NCBI GenBank assembly: GCA_958369755.1 | Contig: CATXJC010000002.1 | Location: forward strand, 1-64,000 | Direction: 5' to 3' | Source of the DNA: an uncultured Prevotella sp. | GTDB lineage: Bacteria > Bacteroidota > Bacteroidia > Bacteroidales > Bacteroidaceae | DNA: 64,000 nt | Shown here: positions 48,260 through 57,921 of the stretch, in pieces | Numbering within the stretch: the stretch's first letter is position 1 | Layout of the letters: each line of letters starts with the position of its first letter | The notes under the pieces: generated by a model | Seen by the model: only the letters and a program-made list of their open reading frames with translations | Databases searched by the model: none | Told to the model about the DNA's origin: nothing | Translations under genes and position numbers: made by a program

Positions 48260-50830
48260 TTAATCTACTACCGTAAACTTGGCATATTTCAGCAGAAGCT
48301 GTTTGGTGCCAGAATGAACGAACTCAACCGTAGCCTTCGTATTCTCACCAGTACCTTCAATCTTCAATACCGTTCCCCGTCCAAAACGCTGATGTTCAAT
48401 CTTCATTCCCTCCTGCAAACCACAAGAAGAACTGCCAGCAGATGAAGCTGTAGAAGAAGAAACTGATGCTGCAGAAGATCCAGTACTGCGAGAAGCAGGA
48501 TGAGAAGAATGCGTCTCCATATAACGCTTAGCTGCATTCAGCGCTCTAACAGACTTGAAATTGCCTTCAGAGAGAGATGAGCGTCCGGAAACAGACGAGC
48601 GTCCGGAAGTACGTGAAGTCTCAGGTTCATCATCAAAGAGAGAAGGCTTAGGATCTGCTACAAACTGCGATGCTACCGGTTTGGAATTCTGATACCTGCT
48701 ACTGTATCTAGGCTGCTCAGCATCCTCCCACGGTCTGCGAGGACGTTGTGCTCTCGCCCACTCCGGCTGGTCAGACATCGAATCAGCTCTAGAACCAAAC
48801 CTTGAACCAGACCTTGAACCAAGCCTTGATTCAGACATAGAGCCAAACAAGCTTCCACCAGCCTCATCCTGGCAATCAATCAACTTGCCGTCAATCTCAT
48901 CGATAAACCGACTCGGATTATCAAACTCCATCTTGCCATATCGCCAGCGATTCTTGGCGTTCGTCAGGATACAATGTTTCTCAGCTCGCGTAATGGCTAC
49001 GTAAAGCAATCTCCGTTCCTCCTCCAGTTCTCGGAGCGAAGCAGCAGAAAGCGGACTTGGGAAGATATTCTCTTCCAAACCAACCACGAAAACCGTAGGA
49101 AACTCCAGACCCTTGGCAGCATGAACCGTCATCAGAGAAACACGAGGTTCATCCTTATCACCATCGCTGTCAGCATCGGTAAGCAGCGCCACATCCTGCA
49201 GATAATCCTGCAGGAAGAGTTCATCGAACCTACCCTCTTCACGGCATTCCTTCACAAAAGCAGACATACCGCTCAAGAATTCCTCCAGGTTCTCCTGACG
49301 TGCCTGATCATCGGCATCCTTGCCCGTCATGATATCCTGACTGATACCACTCTCCTTGATAATGGCATCACCCAATTCATAGACATCCGTAGTTTGAGCC
49401 CGTTCGATAAACGAAGAAATCAGCAATCTGAAGGTTTCCAGCTTGTTCATCGTACCCTTGGTAACCGCCAGTCCATACCGCTCAGGGGCACCGATTACCT
49501 CCCAGAAACTCACCTGGTTCTGATGGGCACAGTCAGCAATCTTCAGCACCGTAGTAGCCCCTATTCCTCGTGCCGGATAGTTGATGATACGCTTGATAGC
49601 CTCTTCATCATCCGGATTCGCCACCAGACGGAAATAAGCAATAATATCCTTAATTTCCTTGCGCTGGTAGAAACTCAGTCCGCCATAAATGCGATAAGGA
49701 ATACCCTGCTTTCTGAACTCCTCCTCGAAGCTGCGGCTCTGGGCATTGGTGCGGTAGAGAATGGCAAAATCACTATACTGGCAGCCATCGTCGCGCCGGA
49801 TACGCTTTACGTCCTTCGCCACAATCGCCGCCTCTTCCTTGTCGCTGTAAGCAGGCTTATACTGAATCTTCTCACCCTTCGCATTCTCGCTGAACACATC
49901 CTTAGGAATCTGGTTGCGGTTATGCTTGATCAGACTGTTAGCCGCCTCAACGATGGTCTGGGTAGAGCGGTAGTTCTGCTCCAGTTTGAAGAGACGCGTG
50001 CCCTGAAACTGGCGCTGATAGTTGAGAATATTATCGATATTGGCACCACGGAAACTATAGATACTCTGCGAGTCATCACCCACGGCACAAACACGCTGCT
50101 TCTCCTGACAGAGTTGCATGACGATAGACATCTGAACGTGGTTGGTATCCTGATACTCATCCACGAGGACATAATCGAAGCGGGCGGCATATTTGTGGCG
50201 AATATCCTCATGTTCTCTGAAGAGCTGATAAGTAAGCGTCAGCAAATCATCGAAATCCATGGCATTGGCCTGCTTGCAGCGCTGCACGTAAGCCACGAAA
50301 ATCTTACCAACCTCAGGCATCTGCGCACGCTTGTTCTGCTCGAAGATAGCCGCATCGCTCTCATAAGCCGCAGCACTCATCAGGTTGTTCTTCGCCATCG
50401 AAATCTTGGCATGAACGGCAGCAGGCTTATACTTCTTATCATCCAGCCCCATCTCCTTCACTATCGCCTTGATCAGCGAGCGCGAATCACTTTCGTCATA
50501 AATGGTAAAGTTGTTATTGAAGCCGATATGCTCAGCCTCCGCTCTCAGGATTCGGGAGAAGATGCTGTGGAAGGTACCCATATAGAGATGCTGGGCGAGA
50601 TCATTTCCCACCAGTTTTCCGATACGTTCCTTCATCTCCCTTGCCGCCTTATTGGTAAAGGTGAGCGCCATGATGCTCCAGGGTTTCATGCCCTGGCTCA
50701 GGAGATAAGCTATCTTATAAGTAAGCACACGCGTCTTACCCGAACCTGCACCGGCTATCACCAGCGAAGGTCCGTCAATATATTCTACCGCAGCACGCTG
50801 CGCTTCGTTCAAGTCTTTCAGTAAATCCAT
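48260..50830 (-). CDS. pcrA: UvrD/PcrA-type ATP-dependent DNA helicase
   Basis: An 856-aa SF1A helicase acting in nucleotide-excision and mismatch repair. Motifs are Walker A AGAGSGKTRVLTYK (near residue 28), TFTNKAAREMKERI (Ia), DEYQDTNHVQ (II), GDDSQSIYSFRGA (III), QNYRSTQTI (IV), VSLMTVHAAKGLEFPTVFVVGLEE (V) and RRLLYVAITRAEK (VI). The C-terminal 150 residues are a low-complexity Ser/Gly/Arg-rich tail (SESRLGSRSGSRFGSRADS) before a short Tudor-like end (GMKIEHQRFGRGTVLKIEG). Long frames on the opposite strand are shadows of its codon bias. Confidence 0.94.
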   Translation of the reverse strand: MDLLKDLNEAQRAAVEYIDGPSLVIAGAGSGKTRVLTYKIAYLLSQGMKPWSIMALTFTNKAAREMKERIGKLVGNDLAQHLYMGTFHSIFSRILRAEAEHIGFNNNFTIYDESDSRSLIKAIVKEMGLDDKKYKPAAVHAKISMAKNNLMSAAAYESDAAIFEQNKRAQMPEVGKIFVAYVQRCKQANAMDFDDLLTLTYQLFREHEDIRHKYAARFDYVLVDEYQDTNHVQMSIVMQLCQEKQRVCAVGDDSQSIYSFRGANIDNILNYQRQFQGTRLFKLEQNYRSTQTIVEAANSLIKHNRNQIPKDVFSENAKGEKIQYKPAYSDKEEAAIVAKDVKRIRRDDGCQYSDFAILYRTNAQSRSFEEEFRKQGIPYRIYGGLSFYQRKEIKDIIAYFRLVANPDDEEAIKRIINYPARGIGATTVLKIADCAHQNQVSFWEVIGAPERYGLAVTKGTMNKLETFRLLISSFIERAQTTDVYELGDAIIKESGISQDIMTGKDADDQARQENLEEFLSGMSAFVKECREEGRFDELFLQDYLQDVALLTDADSDGDKDEPRVSLMTVHAAKGLEFPTVFVVGLEENIFPSPLSAASLRELEEERRLLYVAITRAEKHCILTNAKNRWRYGKMEFDNPSRFIDEIDGKLIDCQDEAGGSLFGSMSESRLGSRSGSRFGSRADSMSDQPEWARAQRPRRPWEDAEQPRYSSRYQNSKPVASQFVADPKPSLFDDEPETSRTSGRSSVSGRSSLSEGNFKSVRALNAAKRYMETHSSHPASRSTGSSAASVSSSTASSAGSSSCGLQEGMKIEHQRFGRGTVLKIEGTGENTKATVEFVHSGTKQLLLKYAKFTVVD

Positions 50831-50904
50831 GAATCAATATTTGAGGCAAAAAACTATTTTAAGGTCACCCCTATCAACTATAAACTATAAACTATCAACT
50901 AATA

Positions 50905-51639
50905 TTACTTCCCCCTATATCCTCCCACAGCCGTGCCCGGGTCGAAATCTTCCCCCTCACGAGGGAAGGTAGGGATAAATCTCATCTGATGTTCTATCTG
51001 TCGCTGGCGCTTTTTCATATAAGCGCTAGGATGCAAAGAACTGAATTTGCGCGGATTAGGAAGTGTAGCTGCTATCAGCGCACACTCGCCACGAAACAGA
51101 TCTTTCGCTTTCTTGTCGAAATGATATTCTGCAACCGCATCCACACCATAGATACCCGGTCCCATCTCAATGCTGTTGAGATAAACCTCCATGATGCGCT
51201 GCTTGCTCCACATCATTTCGATGAGGAAGGTAAAGTAGACTTCAAATCCCTTGCGGGTCCATGAACGGCCAGGCCACAGGAAGACATTCTTAGCTGTCTG
51301 CTGACTGATGGTACTGGCTCCATGCACCTTTCCGCCACGGGCATTATTCTTCGCCGCACTCTCGATGGCATTGAAGTCGAAACCGTGATGCTTCAGGAAT
51401 CTCGCATCTTCGCTCGCCATTACCGCCACTGGCATGTGAGGCGAAATCTTATCCATCGGAACCCAATGATGATGCAGGGTAATACTCTCTCCATCAGCTA
51501 CTTGCTGAAAGCATCGGATAAACATCAGAGGAGTGACATATACAGGAATGAATCTATATGCCACTACAGCAAGAATGGTGGTACTGAAAAACAGCACCAC
51601 CACCCATTTTACTATATTCTTGATTTTATTCAAAATCAT
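50905..51639 (-). CDS. mtgA: Monofunctional peptidoglycan glycosyltransferase
   Basis: A 244-aa GT51 enzyme with one N-terminal membrane anchor ([27 protein letters not shown]) and the conserved motifs [19 protein letters not shown] (motif 1, catalytic Glu), [15 protein letters not shown] (motif 2), RKGFEVYFT and [22 protein letters not shown] (motif 4). It polymerises lipid II glycan chains. Normal length. A short 7-mer-type ACTATAAACTATAAACT array lies just downstream (50875-50900), before uvrD. Confidence 0.94.
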   Translation of the reverse strand: MILNKIKNIVKWVVVLFFSTTILAVVAYRFIPVYVTPLMFIRCFQQVADGESITLHHHWVPMDKISPHMPVAVMASEDARFLKHHGFDFNAIESAAKNNARGGKVHGASTISQQTAKNVFLWPGRSWTRKGFEVYFTFLIEMMWSKQRIMEVYLNSIEMGPGIYGVDAVAEYHFDKKAKDLFRGECALIAATLPNPRKFSSLHPSAYMKKRQRQIEHQMRFIPTFPREGEDFDPGTAVGGYRGK

Positions 51640-51674
51640 CTATTTAGTTTTTCCCTTCCGGGAGCATAAAGTTA

Positions 51675-52364
51675 TTACTTCAATGTACCGTTGTTGGCTG
51701 CGTTAACCATAGCCTGGCTAGCATACATGTAAACCTCTACACGACGGTTCTGGGCGCAAGCAGCAGTAGTATTAACAACAGGGTTAGCAGAACCAAAACC
51801 CTGAACATTCTTTACCTGACGGCTGGTAACACCGCAAGAAGCGAGATAGTTGTAAACTGCCTCAGCACGCTTCTGGCTCAAAGGCAAGTTGATGCCATCA
51901 TTACCTGTAGCATCAGTATAACCCTGGATAGAAACCTCGCAGTCGGTATTGTTCTTCAAAACACCGGCAAACTGAGCCAAATCCGTCTTTGCGCTACTGC
52001 TGAGAGTAGAACCGTTAGTTGGGAAGAGGATACCAGAAGCAAATGTTACCTTAACGGCAGACAAGCCATTGGCATCTGTTACAGTCTCAACCTGTGCATT
52101 CTTCACCTGTTCAGCCTCAGCCTTCACCTTATCCATGTGCTTTCCGATGAGGTTACCAGCACCGCCACCAACAGCTGCACCGATAGCAGCACCTACAAGA
52201 GCACCTGTACCACGATGGCTATTGTTGAGCAATCCACCAACGAGAGCACCCAGAGCTGCACCAGAACCGGCACCTACTGCTGTACCAGTCTTCTGATTGG
52301 TTCCACAACTTGAGAAAAGCAAGCACAAAGAGAGGCCTGCAACTGCAAAATTAGTCTTTTTCAT
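51675..52364 (-). CDS. OmpA-family lipoprotein with glycine-zipper domain
   Basis: A 229-aa lipoprotein when started at the ATG preceded by AGGAG (MKKTNFAVAGLSLCLLFSSC); the open frame extends 60 codons upstream without support. After the lipidated Cys comes a glycine-zipper region (GTAVGAGSGAALGALVGGLL, about 27-80) and a C-terminal OmpA/peptidoglycan-binding domain (about 110-215; FAGVLKNNTDCEVSIQGYTDATGNDGINLPLSQKRAEAVYNYLAS). It tethers the outer membrane to peptidoglycan. Confidence 0.92.
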   Translation of the reverse strand: MKKTNFAVAGLSLCLLFSSCGTNQKTGTAVGAGSGAALGALVGGLLNNSHRGTGALVGAAIGAAVGGGAGNLIGKHMDKVKAEAEQVKNAQVETVTDANGLSAVKVTFASGILFPTNGSTLSSSAKTDLAQFAGVLKNNTDCEVSIQGYTDATGNDGINLPLSQKRAEAVYNYLASCGVTSRQVKNVQGFGSANPVVNTTAACAQNRRVEVYMYASQAMVNAANNGTLK

Positions 52365-52397
52365 TTTAAAATCTCCTATATTTATGTTATTTAATTG

Positions 52398-52405
52398 CAA
52401 AGATA
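52398..52405 (-). promoter_or_regulatory. TATCTTTG promoter element of the OmpA lipoprotein gene
   Basis: On the minus strand TATCTTTG lies 33 bp before the chosen ATG. This also supports that start, since the upstream 60 codons would fall before the transcript begins. Confidence 0.6.
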
Positions 52406-52448
52406 ACTCTTTTTTCTCCATAATGGAGAGTTTTCTAATATTTTTTTG

Positions 52449-52456
52449 TATTTTTG
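52449..52456 (+). promoter_or_regulatory. Possible TATTTTTG promoter element of proS
   Basis: TATTTTTG lies about 195 bp before the ATG. The intervening 52457-52652 interval holds no other gene; it contains CCTGCAGACAGATGAACTGC-like sequence and TACCTTAATATATAAG. Confidence 0.4.
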
Positions 52457-52652
52457 CATGCAAATTTAAGGGTATTTGTCGAAATAGAGCTAGGAAATCA
52501 CCTATTTGGGGGTGGAAAATCCCTAAAAGTAGGATTTCAGACACCTGCAGACAGATGAACTGCCGTCAGCACATGATGAAGGGGCTCATGCTTATACCTT
52601 AATATATAAGTAACAGAAGAAATAAAAAACAAAATAAATAGAATAAAGCAAT

Positions 52653-54134
52653 ATGGCTAAAGAACTCAAGAATTTAACCAAGCGCGCTGACAACTACAGT
52701 CAGTGGTACAATGATTTGGTAGTAAAGGCTGATCTCGCTGAGTTGTCACCAGTTCGTGGTTGTATGATTATCAAACCATACGGTTACGCTATCTGGGAGA
52801 AGATGCAGCAGCAGCTCGACAAGATGTTTAAGCAGACAGGTGTACAGAACGCATACTTCCCTCTCCTCATCCCGAAGAGTTTCTTCTCTCGTGAGGCTGA
52901 GCACGTGGCAGGTTTCGCCAAGGAGTGTGCCGTTGTTACCCACTACCGCCTCCGTTCTACAGAGGATGGCAAAGAGGTTGAGGTGGATCCTAACGCAAAG
53001 CTCGATGAGGAGCTCATCATCCGTCCTACTTCTGAGACCATCATCTGGAACACCTATAAGAACTGGATTCATTCATGGCGTGATCTCCCTATCCTCTGCA
53101 ACCAGTGGTGTAACGTAATGCGTTGGGAGATGCGTACCCGTCCGTTCCTCCGTACTTCTGAGTTCCTCTGGCAGGAGGGTCATACCGCTCATGCCACCAA
53201 GGAAGAGGCTGAGGCAAAGGCTCAGGAGATGCTCAAGGTTTACGCTGATTTTGCAGAAAACTACATGGGTGTTCCTGTATTGCAGGGTGTGAAGAGTGAG
53301 ACTGAGCGTTTCGCCGGTGCCCTGAACACTTATACCATCGAGGCAATGATGCAGGATGGTAAGGCTCTCCAGAGTGGTACTTCTCACTTCCTGGGTCAGA
53401 ACTTCGCCAAGAGTTTCGATGTTACCTACTTGAACAAGGAGAACAAGCCTGAGTATGTATGGGCTACTTCATGGGGTGTTTCTACCCGACTGATGGGTGC
53501 CCTCATCATGGTTCACAGCGATGACAACGGTCTGGTATTGCCTCCAAAGCTGGCTCCTATCCAGGTGGTTATCGTTCCTATCAACAAGGGCGACGAGCAG
53601 TTGGCTCAGATTACTGCTAAGTTGCAGCCTGTCATCGACCAGCTCCGTGAGTTGGGCATCACCGTGAAGTATGATGACAACCCTGCCAAGCGTCCTGGCT
53701 TCAAGTTCGCTGACTATGAGTTGAAGGGTGTTCCTGTACGTCTGGCTATGGGTGGCCGTGACTTGGAGAACAACACCATCGAGATTATGCGTCGTGATAC
53801 CTTGGAGAAGGAGAACGTAAGCTTCGACGGCATCGTAGAGCGCGTAAAGAATATGTTGGAAGACATCCAGAAGAATATCTTCGAGAAGGCTCGTACTTAC
53901 CGTGATGCTCACGTTTATGAGTGCGACAACTACGAGGAGTTCAAGGAGCGTGTGAAGAACGGTGGTTTCTTCCTCTGCCATTGGGACGGTACAGCCGAGA
54001 CCGAGGCTAAGATTAAGGAAGAGACTCAGGCTACCATCCGCTGCGTGCCTTTCGCTTACGAGCAGACTCCAGGTGTAGATATGGTAAGCGGCAAGCCAGC
54101 CGTAGCCCGTGTCATCATCGCAAGAAGCTATTAA
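52653..54134 (+). CDS. proS: Prolyl-tRNA synthetase, archaeal/eukaryal type
   Basis: A 493-aa class II synthetase lacking the INS editing domain, as is usual for this type in Bacteroidota. It has [44 protein letters not shown] (motif 2 region), [18 protein letters not shown] and [14 protein letters not shown], then an anticodon-binding domain (about 290-390; [18 protein letters not shown]) and a C-terminal zinc-less ProRS domain. It charges tRNA-Pro. Confidence 0.96.
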   Translation: MAKELKNLTKRADNYSQWYNDLVVKADLAELSPVRGCMIIKPYGYAIWEKMQQQLDKMFKQTGVQNAYFPLLIPKSFFSREAEHVAGFAKECAVVTHYRLRSTEDGKEVEVDPNAKLDEELIIRPTSETIIWNTYKNWIHSWRDLPILCNQWCNVMRWEMRTRPFLRTSEFLWQEGHTAHATKEEAEAKAQEMLKVYADFAENYMGVPVLQGVKSETERFAGALNTYTIEAMMQDGKALQSGTSHFLGQNFAKSFDVTYLNKENKPEYVWATSWGVSTRLMGALIMVHSDDNGLVLPPKLAPIQVVIVPINKGDEQLAQITAKLQPVIDQLRELGITVKYDDNPAKRPGFKFADYELKGVPVRLAMGGRDLENNTIEIMRRDTLEKENVSFDGIVERVKNMLEDIQKNIFEKARTYRDAHVYECDNYEEFKERVKNGGFFLCHWDGTAETEAKIKEETQATIRCVPFAYEQTPGVDMVSGKPAVARVIIARSY

Positions 54135-54181
54135 TCATCCCCGGTATCAGGAAATTCTCCTGATACCATAATATATTTAAT

Positions 54182-54604
54182 ATGAGGCAGTTGATACTAT
54201 ACATCCTTTTTCTGGTGTCCATGGTCTTCTCAGGCTATGGAGAGGTATCTGCTGCCTCTATTTCTTTTACTCCCGAGGATTCTTATACCGAAGAGGCAAA
54301 CCATAAGAAAGATGGCTTGGCGAAGGTTGAGTATGACAAGAGCCAGCCTGAGGCACAGCTTGAAAACGCTTCACAGCTTGCTTACCGCATCTGTAGCAGC
54401 CGTCCGCAGCGCTTATTGCCAAGTGGCAATATGCACAACAGTCAGACTGCCAGTAGATTGCTTACAAATAGAATCCGTTATTTATCATCCCTTTTATCAG
54501 CTATAGAAGGTGGCATGGAGCCTTTCCGACAGGAAACTGCCCCAATCCACTTTGATGTCGCCAGCAAGTATTATGTCATTTGCCTGCGACATCTGCTCTG
54601 TTAG
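54182..54604 (+). CDS. Secreted hypothetical protein
   Basis: A 140-aa protein with a signal peptide (MRQLILYILFLVSMVFSGYG then EVSA-A). The mature part is short and polar (SQPEAQLENASQLAYRICSSRPQRLLPSGN) with two Cys near the C-terminus (YVICLRHLLC). It lies 47 bp after proS and may share its transcript. No family recognised. An imperfect hairpin (TTATCGCATCTT/AAGATATGCGATAA) follows at 54643-54672. Confidence 0.6.
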   Translation: MRQLILYILFLVSMVFSGYGEVSAASISFTPEDSYTEEANHKKDGLAKVEYDKSQPEAQLENASQLAYRICSSRPQRLLPSGNMHNSQTASRLLTNRIRYLSSLLSAIEGGMEPFRQETAPIHFDVASKYYVICLRHLLC

Positions 54605-54760
54605 TGCTTATTCTTTTCTCTTTTTAAAATTTCATATAGGTTTATCGCATCTTTTCTAAGATATGCGATAAGACTGGTTACACCCCTATTCAAAACAAAA
54701 AACAGTTCAATATATATTATTTTTCAAGAATTAAGAATAAGCAAATAACAGTATAAAATT

Positions 54761-55153
54761 ATGGCAAAGATTAATCATTTAGAGATGGGTGCTGATGTTT
54801 TGGCACTCCAGGATGTACAGGTAAAGAAAGGTTTCATGGGTTTGACTGTCAAGCTCATCTATCAACCTACCAACAGTGTGATTAAGATAAAAGAGAAGGA
54901 ATATTCTGCAGAGGATGGAAGAAAGCTTGAGAACATCCTCAGCGCAGCCCCAAAGGATGTAGAAACAGCGATCAGCAACTTCCCTGTTTCTGCCATCAGC
55001 ATGGGTAATATGAAGTTACAGGCTTGCATCTCTGACGACCACCAGTTTGTTGCCACACAGCTCCTTGCCTTCAAGGATTTCGGTTACAAGCCGGTTACAG
55101 AGATGAAGACCTATACAGGAAAGACAGCCGAAGCTTTCGCTCAGTTGTTTTAG
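54761..55153 (+). CDS. Conserved hypothetical cytosolic protein
   Basis: A 130-aa protein without signal peptide or membrane helix (MAKINHLEMGADVLALQDVQVKKGF, LIYQPTNSVIKIKEKEYSAEDG, then AFAQLF at the end). It appears as a small alpha/beta domain. It has its own terminator, so it is probably a single-gene unit. Its function is unknown to me. Confidence 0.65.
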   Translation: MAKINHLEMGADVLALQDVQVKKGFMGLTVKLIYQPTNSVIKIKEKEYSAEDGRKLENILSAAPKDVETAISNFPVSAISMGNMKLQACISDDHQFVATQLLAFKDFGYKPVTEMKTYTGKTAEAFAQLF

Positions 55154-55168
55154 TTATATCACAGTTTC

Positions 55169-55206
55169 GGGACAGGGGACAGCACAATTCCTCTGTCCCT
55201 TTTTTA
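55169..55206 (+). terminator. Terminator of the 130-aa gene
   Basis: GGGACAGGGGA and TCCTCTGTCCC form an 11-nt stem with one mismatch, followed by TTTTTT. Confidence 0.88.
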
Positions 55207-55230
55207 TTTTATAGGTATAGGATGAAATCT

Positions 55231-56094
55231 TTATTTGAAAGAAGGCGGTTCATTCCCCTCTTCCCAATTACGGTAATGCTTAGGCGACAGACCGGTATGT
55301 TTCTTGAAGAAGGTTCCGAAGGCTGAAGCATTGGGAAAACTGAGTTCATTGGCTATCTGCTGTATCGTCTTCGTGGTGTTCTTCATCAGATAGATACTGC
55401 GACGGATCATCGCCTTGAAAAGCAACTGCTGGACCGTCTGACCGCAAACCGACTTGACCAGTACCGACAGATATTTCGGTGTAAGACAGAGTTCGTCTGC
55501 ATAGAAAGCCACACTGCGCTCACGCATATAGTTCTTCTCTATCAGCAGTACCAGCGACTCAAAGATGGCTATCTTCCGTTCCATCTCCTTGCCGGCAGCC
55601 TTGAACGATGCCGAGAAGATGCTGCACAACCGGTACGTAACAGCCATCAGCAACAGTTTCTGCTCATGCACACAATAGGCATCCAGTTCACCACTCTTCT
55701 CTTTTTCCAGCTCCAGTTTCCTCAGCATCAGGGCATAGGAAGTGAGCATATCCTCATAGCCCGTCGTCCTTACATGGCAGGGTTTGGGATAAATCGTAGC
55801 ATAAAGACGCATGGTAACCACGGTATTGCCCAACATGTGACGAATCTGTTCAGCACGGTAAAAAAGAAGGGTATATTTAAGGTTCTTGCCCGTTTCCTGC
55901 ACATGAAACATCACTCCTTTGGAGAGGAAAACGGTCTCACCCTCAGATGCAACAAAGGATGTTCCGTCTACACAGAAACGGAACATCCCCTGATGACAGA
56001 TTACGATTCCGACATAGTCGGAGTAGAAAGGCTGCATCAACAGCTGAGGAAACTCATGAGCCTCATATATGATGATATTATCTGTTATTTTCAT
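55231..56094 (-). CDS. AraC-family transcriptional regulator
   Basis: A 287-aa regulator from the Met of MKITDNIIIYEAHEFPQ; the frame is open 19 codons upstream. The N-terminal half is a cupin-like ligand-binding region, and the C-terminal about 100 residues hold two helix-turn-helices (VAFYADELCLTPKYLSVLVKSVCG and TIQQIANELSFPNASAFGTFFKKHTGLSPKHYRNW), the classical AraC pattern. It is the last gene downstream of the MFS pump gene on the same strand, so it may regulate the efflux operon. Confidence 0.9.
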   Translation of the reverse strand: MKITDNIIIYEAHEFPQLLMQPFYSDYVGIVICHQGMFRFCVDGTSFVASEGETVFLSKGVMFHVQETGKNLKYTLLFYRAEQIRHMLGNTVVTMRLYATIYPKPCHVRTTGYEDMLTSYALMLRKLELEKEKSGELDAYCVHEQKLLLMAVTYRLCSIFSASFKAAGKEMERKIAIFESLVLLIEKNYMRERSVAFYADELCLTPKYLSVLVKSVCGQTVQQLLFKAMIRRSIYLMKNTTKTIQQIANELSFPNASAFGTFFKKHTGLSPKHYRNWEEGNEPPSFK

Positions 56095-56197
56095 GATGAA
56101 TATGGGTCTGTTATCTTCAGATTTAACTGCGAAGATAACAAAAATATCCATTCATCAGATGAGCAGCCTGTATCTTTTATGATATTTTAGCACTCCC

Positions 56198-57892
56198 CTA
56201 CCTTCTTCCCAGGGATTTCACATCTACATTCTTCAGCAGATACTCACGCGTCAGTTCCCTGATATTGCGCTTGCGCCAAGGGAGAACGAGCATCAGTCCG
56301 GCACATAGCAGACAGCCGTAGAAGGTCCAGCCGGCCATCTCCTTGATGCTCACCAGCGTGGCCTGTACCTGTACCTTTCCCTTCGTACTCATGGCAGCCA
56401 TGTTCTGTGCCTCGGTTACACTCTTGCCCTGATATTGCATGCCTCTCACCGTCTGGTCGTAAGTCTTCGCCGTCTCGATGCTCGTGCGGTCGTAATCCTG
56501 AGCAAAGCGGGTTACATAATACTGCTGTCTGTGCTGAAGCACATTGGTATAGAGCGCCGAGCCGATGCAAGGGGCAATGACCATACGAACGGTAAGCATG
56601 ATGCAAACCCAGGTTGACATGAAGCGGTAAGGCATACGCTGGTTGGCTATCGTGGAGATGAGCGAATAGAGCAGCATCATTCCCGTAGAACGGATGATGA
56701 TTGGCCATTTCATACGCTCATACATACCGTCGTTCTGTACCTCGAAATACATGTACAGCGCATAGGCTCCGATAAAGAGGAAGCCCAGACAGTACATCCA
56801 CTTCAGGTGAACATTCTTGGCTCTGGCGATGACGGCGAATATCAGTCCCACGGTATAGCCCACCATCACCCAGTTGCCTAGCGTGGCGTTCTGCCAGTTA
56901 TCTATCTTCATGCTCACATTGGTGAACACGTTGACAAACATGGCACTCGAATTGCAGACCATCAGCAGGAAGAAGAGCAGGATGCCGTAGTTGATGACCC
57001 TGAGCTGGAACACCTCCATGATGAAATAAGGTGAACGCCGCGTCTTCTCCAGATAGATGAACAGGGCGGTAAAGATAAGACAGACCACCGAAGAGAAACG
57101 GATGGTAGGATCATCAAACCAGTCGAGCGTCTTGCCGAAAACCATGACATAAGCAAACGAACAGAGCATGATACTGAACACCGTAACATTGCCAAACTTC
57201 GACATCGTTATCGGGAACTTAGGCGTCGGATACTCATGATAAGGCATGGTGAAGAACACGATGATGATGCCTGCCAGCATGAATGCCATCATGAAATGAT
57301 AAACATACTGCCACTCATAGGCATAGGCAAGCCATGCCGTTAGCCAGGTTCCCAACTGTCCGATAATCATGAAGAAGAGATAGATGACCGGCTGCGAAAC
57401 CATCTTCTCCGAATCTACCGCATCCCATGCTTCCTCGGTAGTAGGCTCACATCCCGGCGTGATATTCCTCGTAGCCTCTATTCCGAAACCGTATCTGATG
57501 AGCACGAAGAGATGCGCCATCAGCAGCGTCTGACGGACAAAACCCATCAGCAGACTGCACAGTCCGAGTATGAACAGCGAGTCGGTCTGGGCACACACGA
57601 AACTGAGGATAAAGAGAATGGAGAAGCCCACGATACACATCATCTTCTCTCTACGGATGCACACCAGATCATAGAAGAACGGCGAGAAAGCCGCCATTCC
57701 TATCGAGGTACAGAAGCCCGCAAAGGCAATGTATTCCGACTGGATGCCGAGCCCGCTCATCATCTCGCCGCTGTTGGCAGAATAGACACCACTCATCGTA
57801 ATCATCGGCACGAAGAGGATGATCATGAAGATGATGCCGAGCGGTTTGGGCACCCAATCATAAAACGGATAATTCTTATATTCTTCTTCCAT
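56198..57892 (-). CDS. MFS multidrug-type exporter (DHA2/EmrB-like)
   Basis: A 564-aa inner-membrane protein with about 14 hydrophobic segments. It starts YPFYDWVPKPLGIIFMIILFVPMITMSG, with a large polar insert near the C-terminus (DRTSIETAKTYDQTVRGMQYQGKSVTEAQNMAAM) between the last helices, as in EmrB-type exporters. It is 29 bp downstream of the HlyD-like adaptor and follows a TolC-like channel gene, so the three make a tripartite efflux or secretion system. Substrate unknown. Confidence 0.85.
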   Translation of the reverse strand: MEEEYKNYPFYDWVPKPLGIIFMIILFVPMITMSGVYSANSGEMMSGLGIQSEYIAFAGFCTSIGMAAFSPFFYDLVCIRREKMMCIVGFSILFILSFVCAQTDSLFILGLCSLLMGFVRQTLLMAHLFVLIRYGFGIEATRNITPGCEPTTEEAWDAVDSEKMVSQPVIYLFFMIIGQLGTWLTAWLAYAYEWQYVYHFMMAFMLAGIIIVFFTMPYHEYPTPKFPITMSKFGNVTVFSIMLCSFAYVMVFGKTLDWFDDPTIRFSSVVCLIFTALFIYLEKTRRSPYFIMEVFQLRVINYGILLFFLLMVCNSSAMFVNVFTNVSMKIDNWQNATLGNWVMVGYTVGLIFAVIARAKNVHLKWMYCLGFLFIGAYALYMYFEVQNDGMYERMKWPIIIRSTGMMLLYSLISTIANQRMPYRFMSTWVCIMLTVRMVIAPCIGSALYTNVLQHRQQYYVTRFAQDYDRTSIETAKTYDQTVRGMQYQGKSVTEAQNMAAMSTKGKVQVQATLVSIKEMAGWTFYGCLLCAGLMLVLPWRKRNIRELTREYLLKNVDVKSLGRR

Positions 57893-57921
57893 ATATTACT
57901 TCATTTCCATCTAGCTGTTTT

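Noticed and set aside
48974..50824. 616-codon open frame on the plus strand opposite the pcrA/uvrD gene
   Set aside because: It lies wholly antisense to a gene with all SF1 helicase motifs; its hydrophobic, Leu/Ile/His-rich sequence is what codon bias of the sense gene produces. No promoter or family match.
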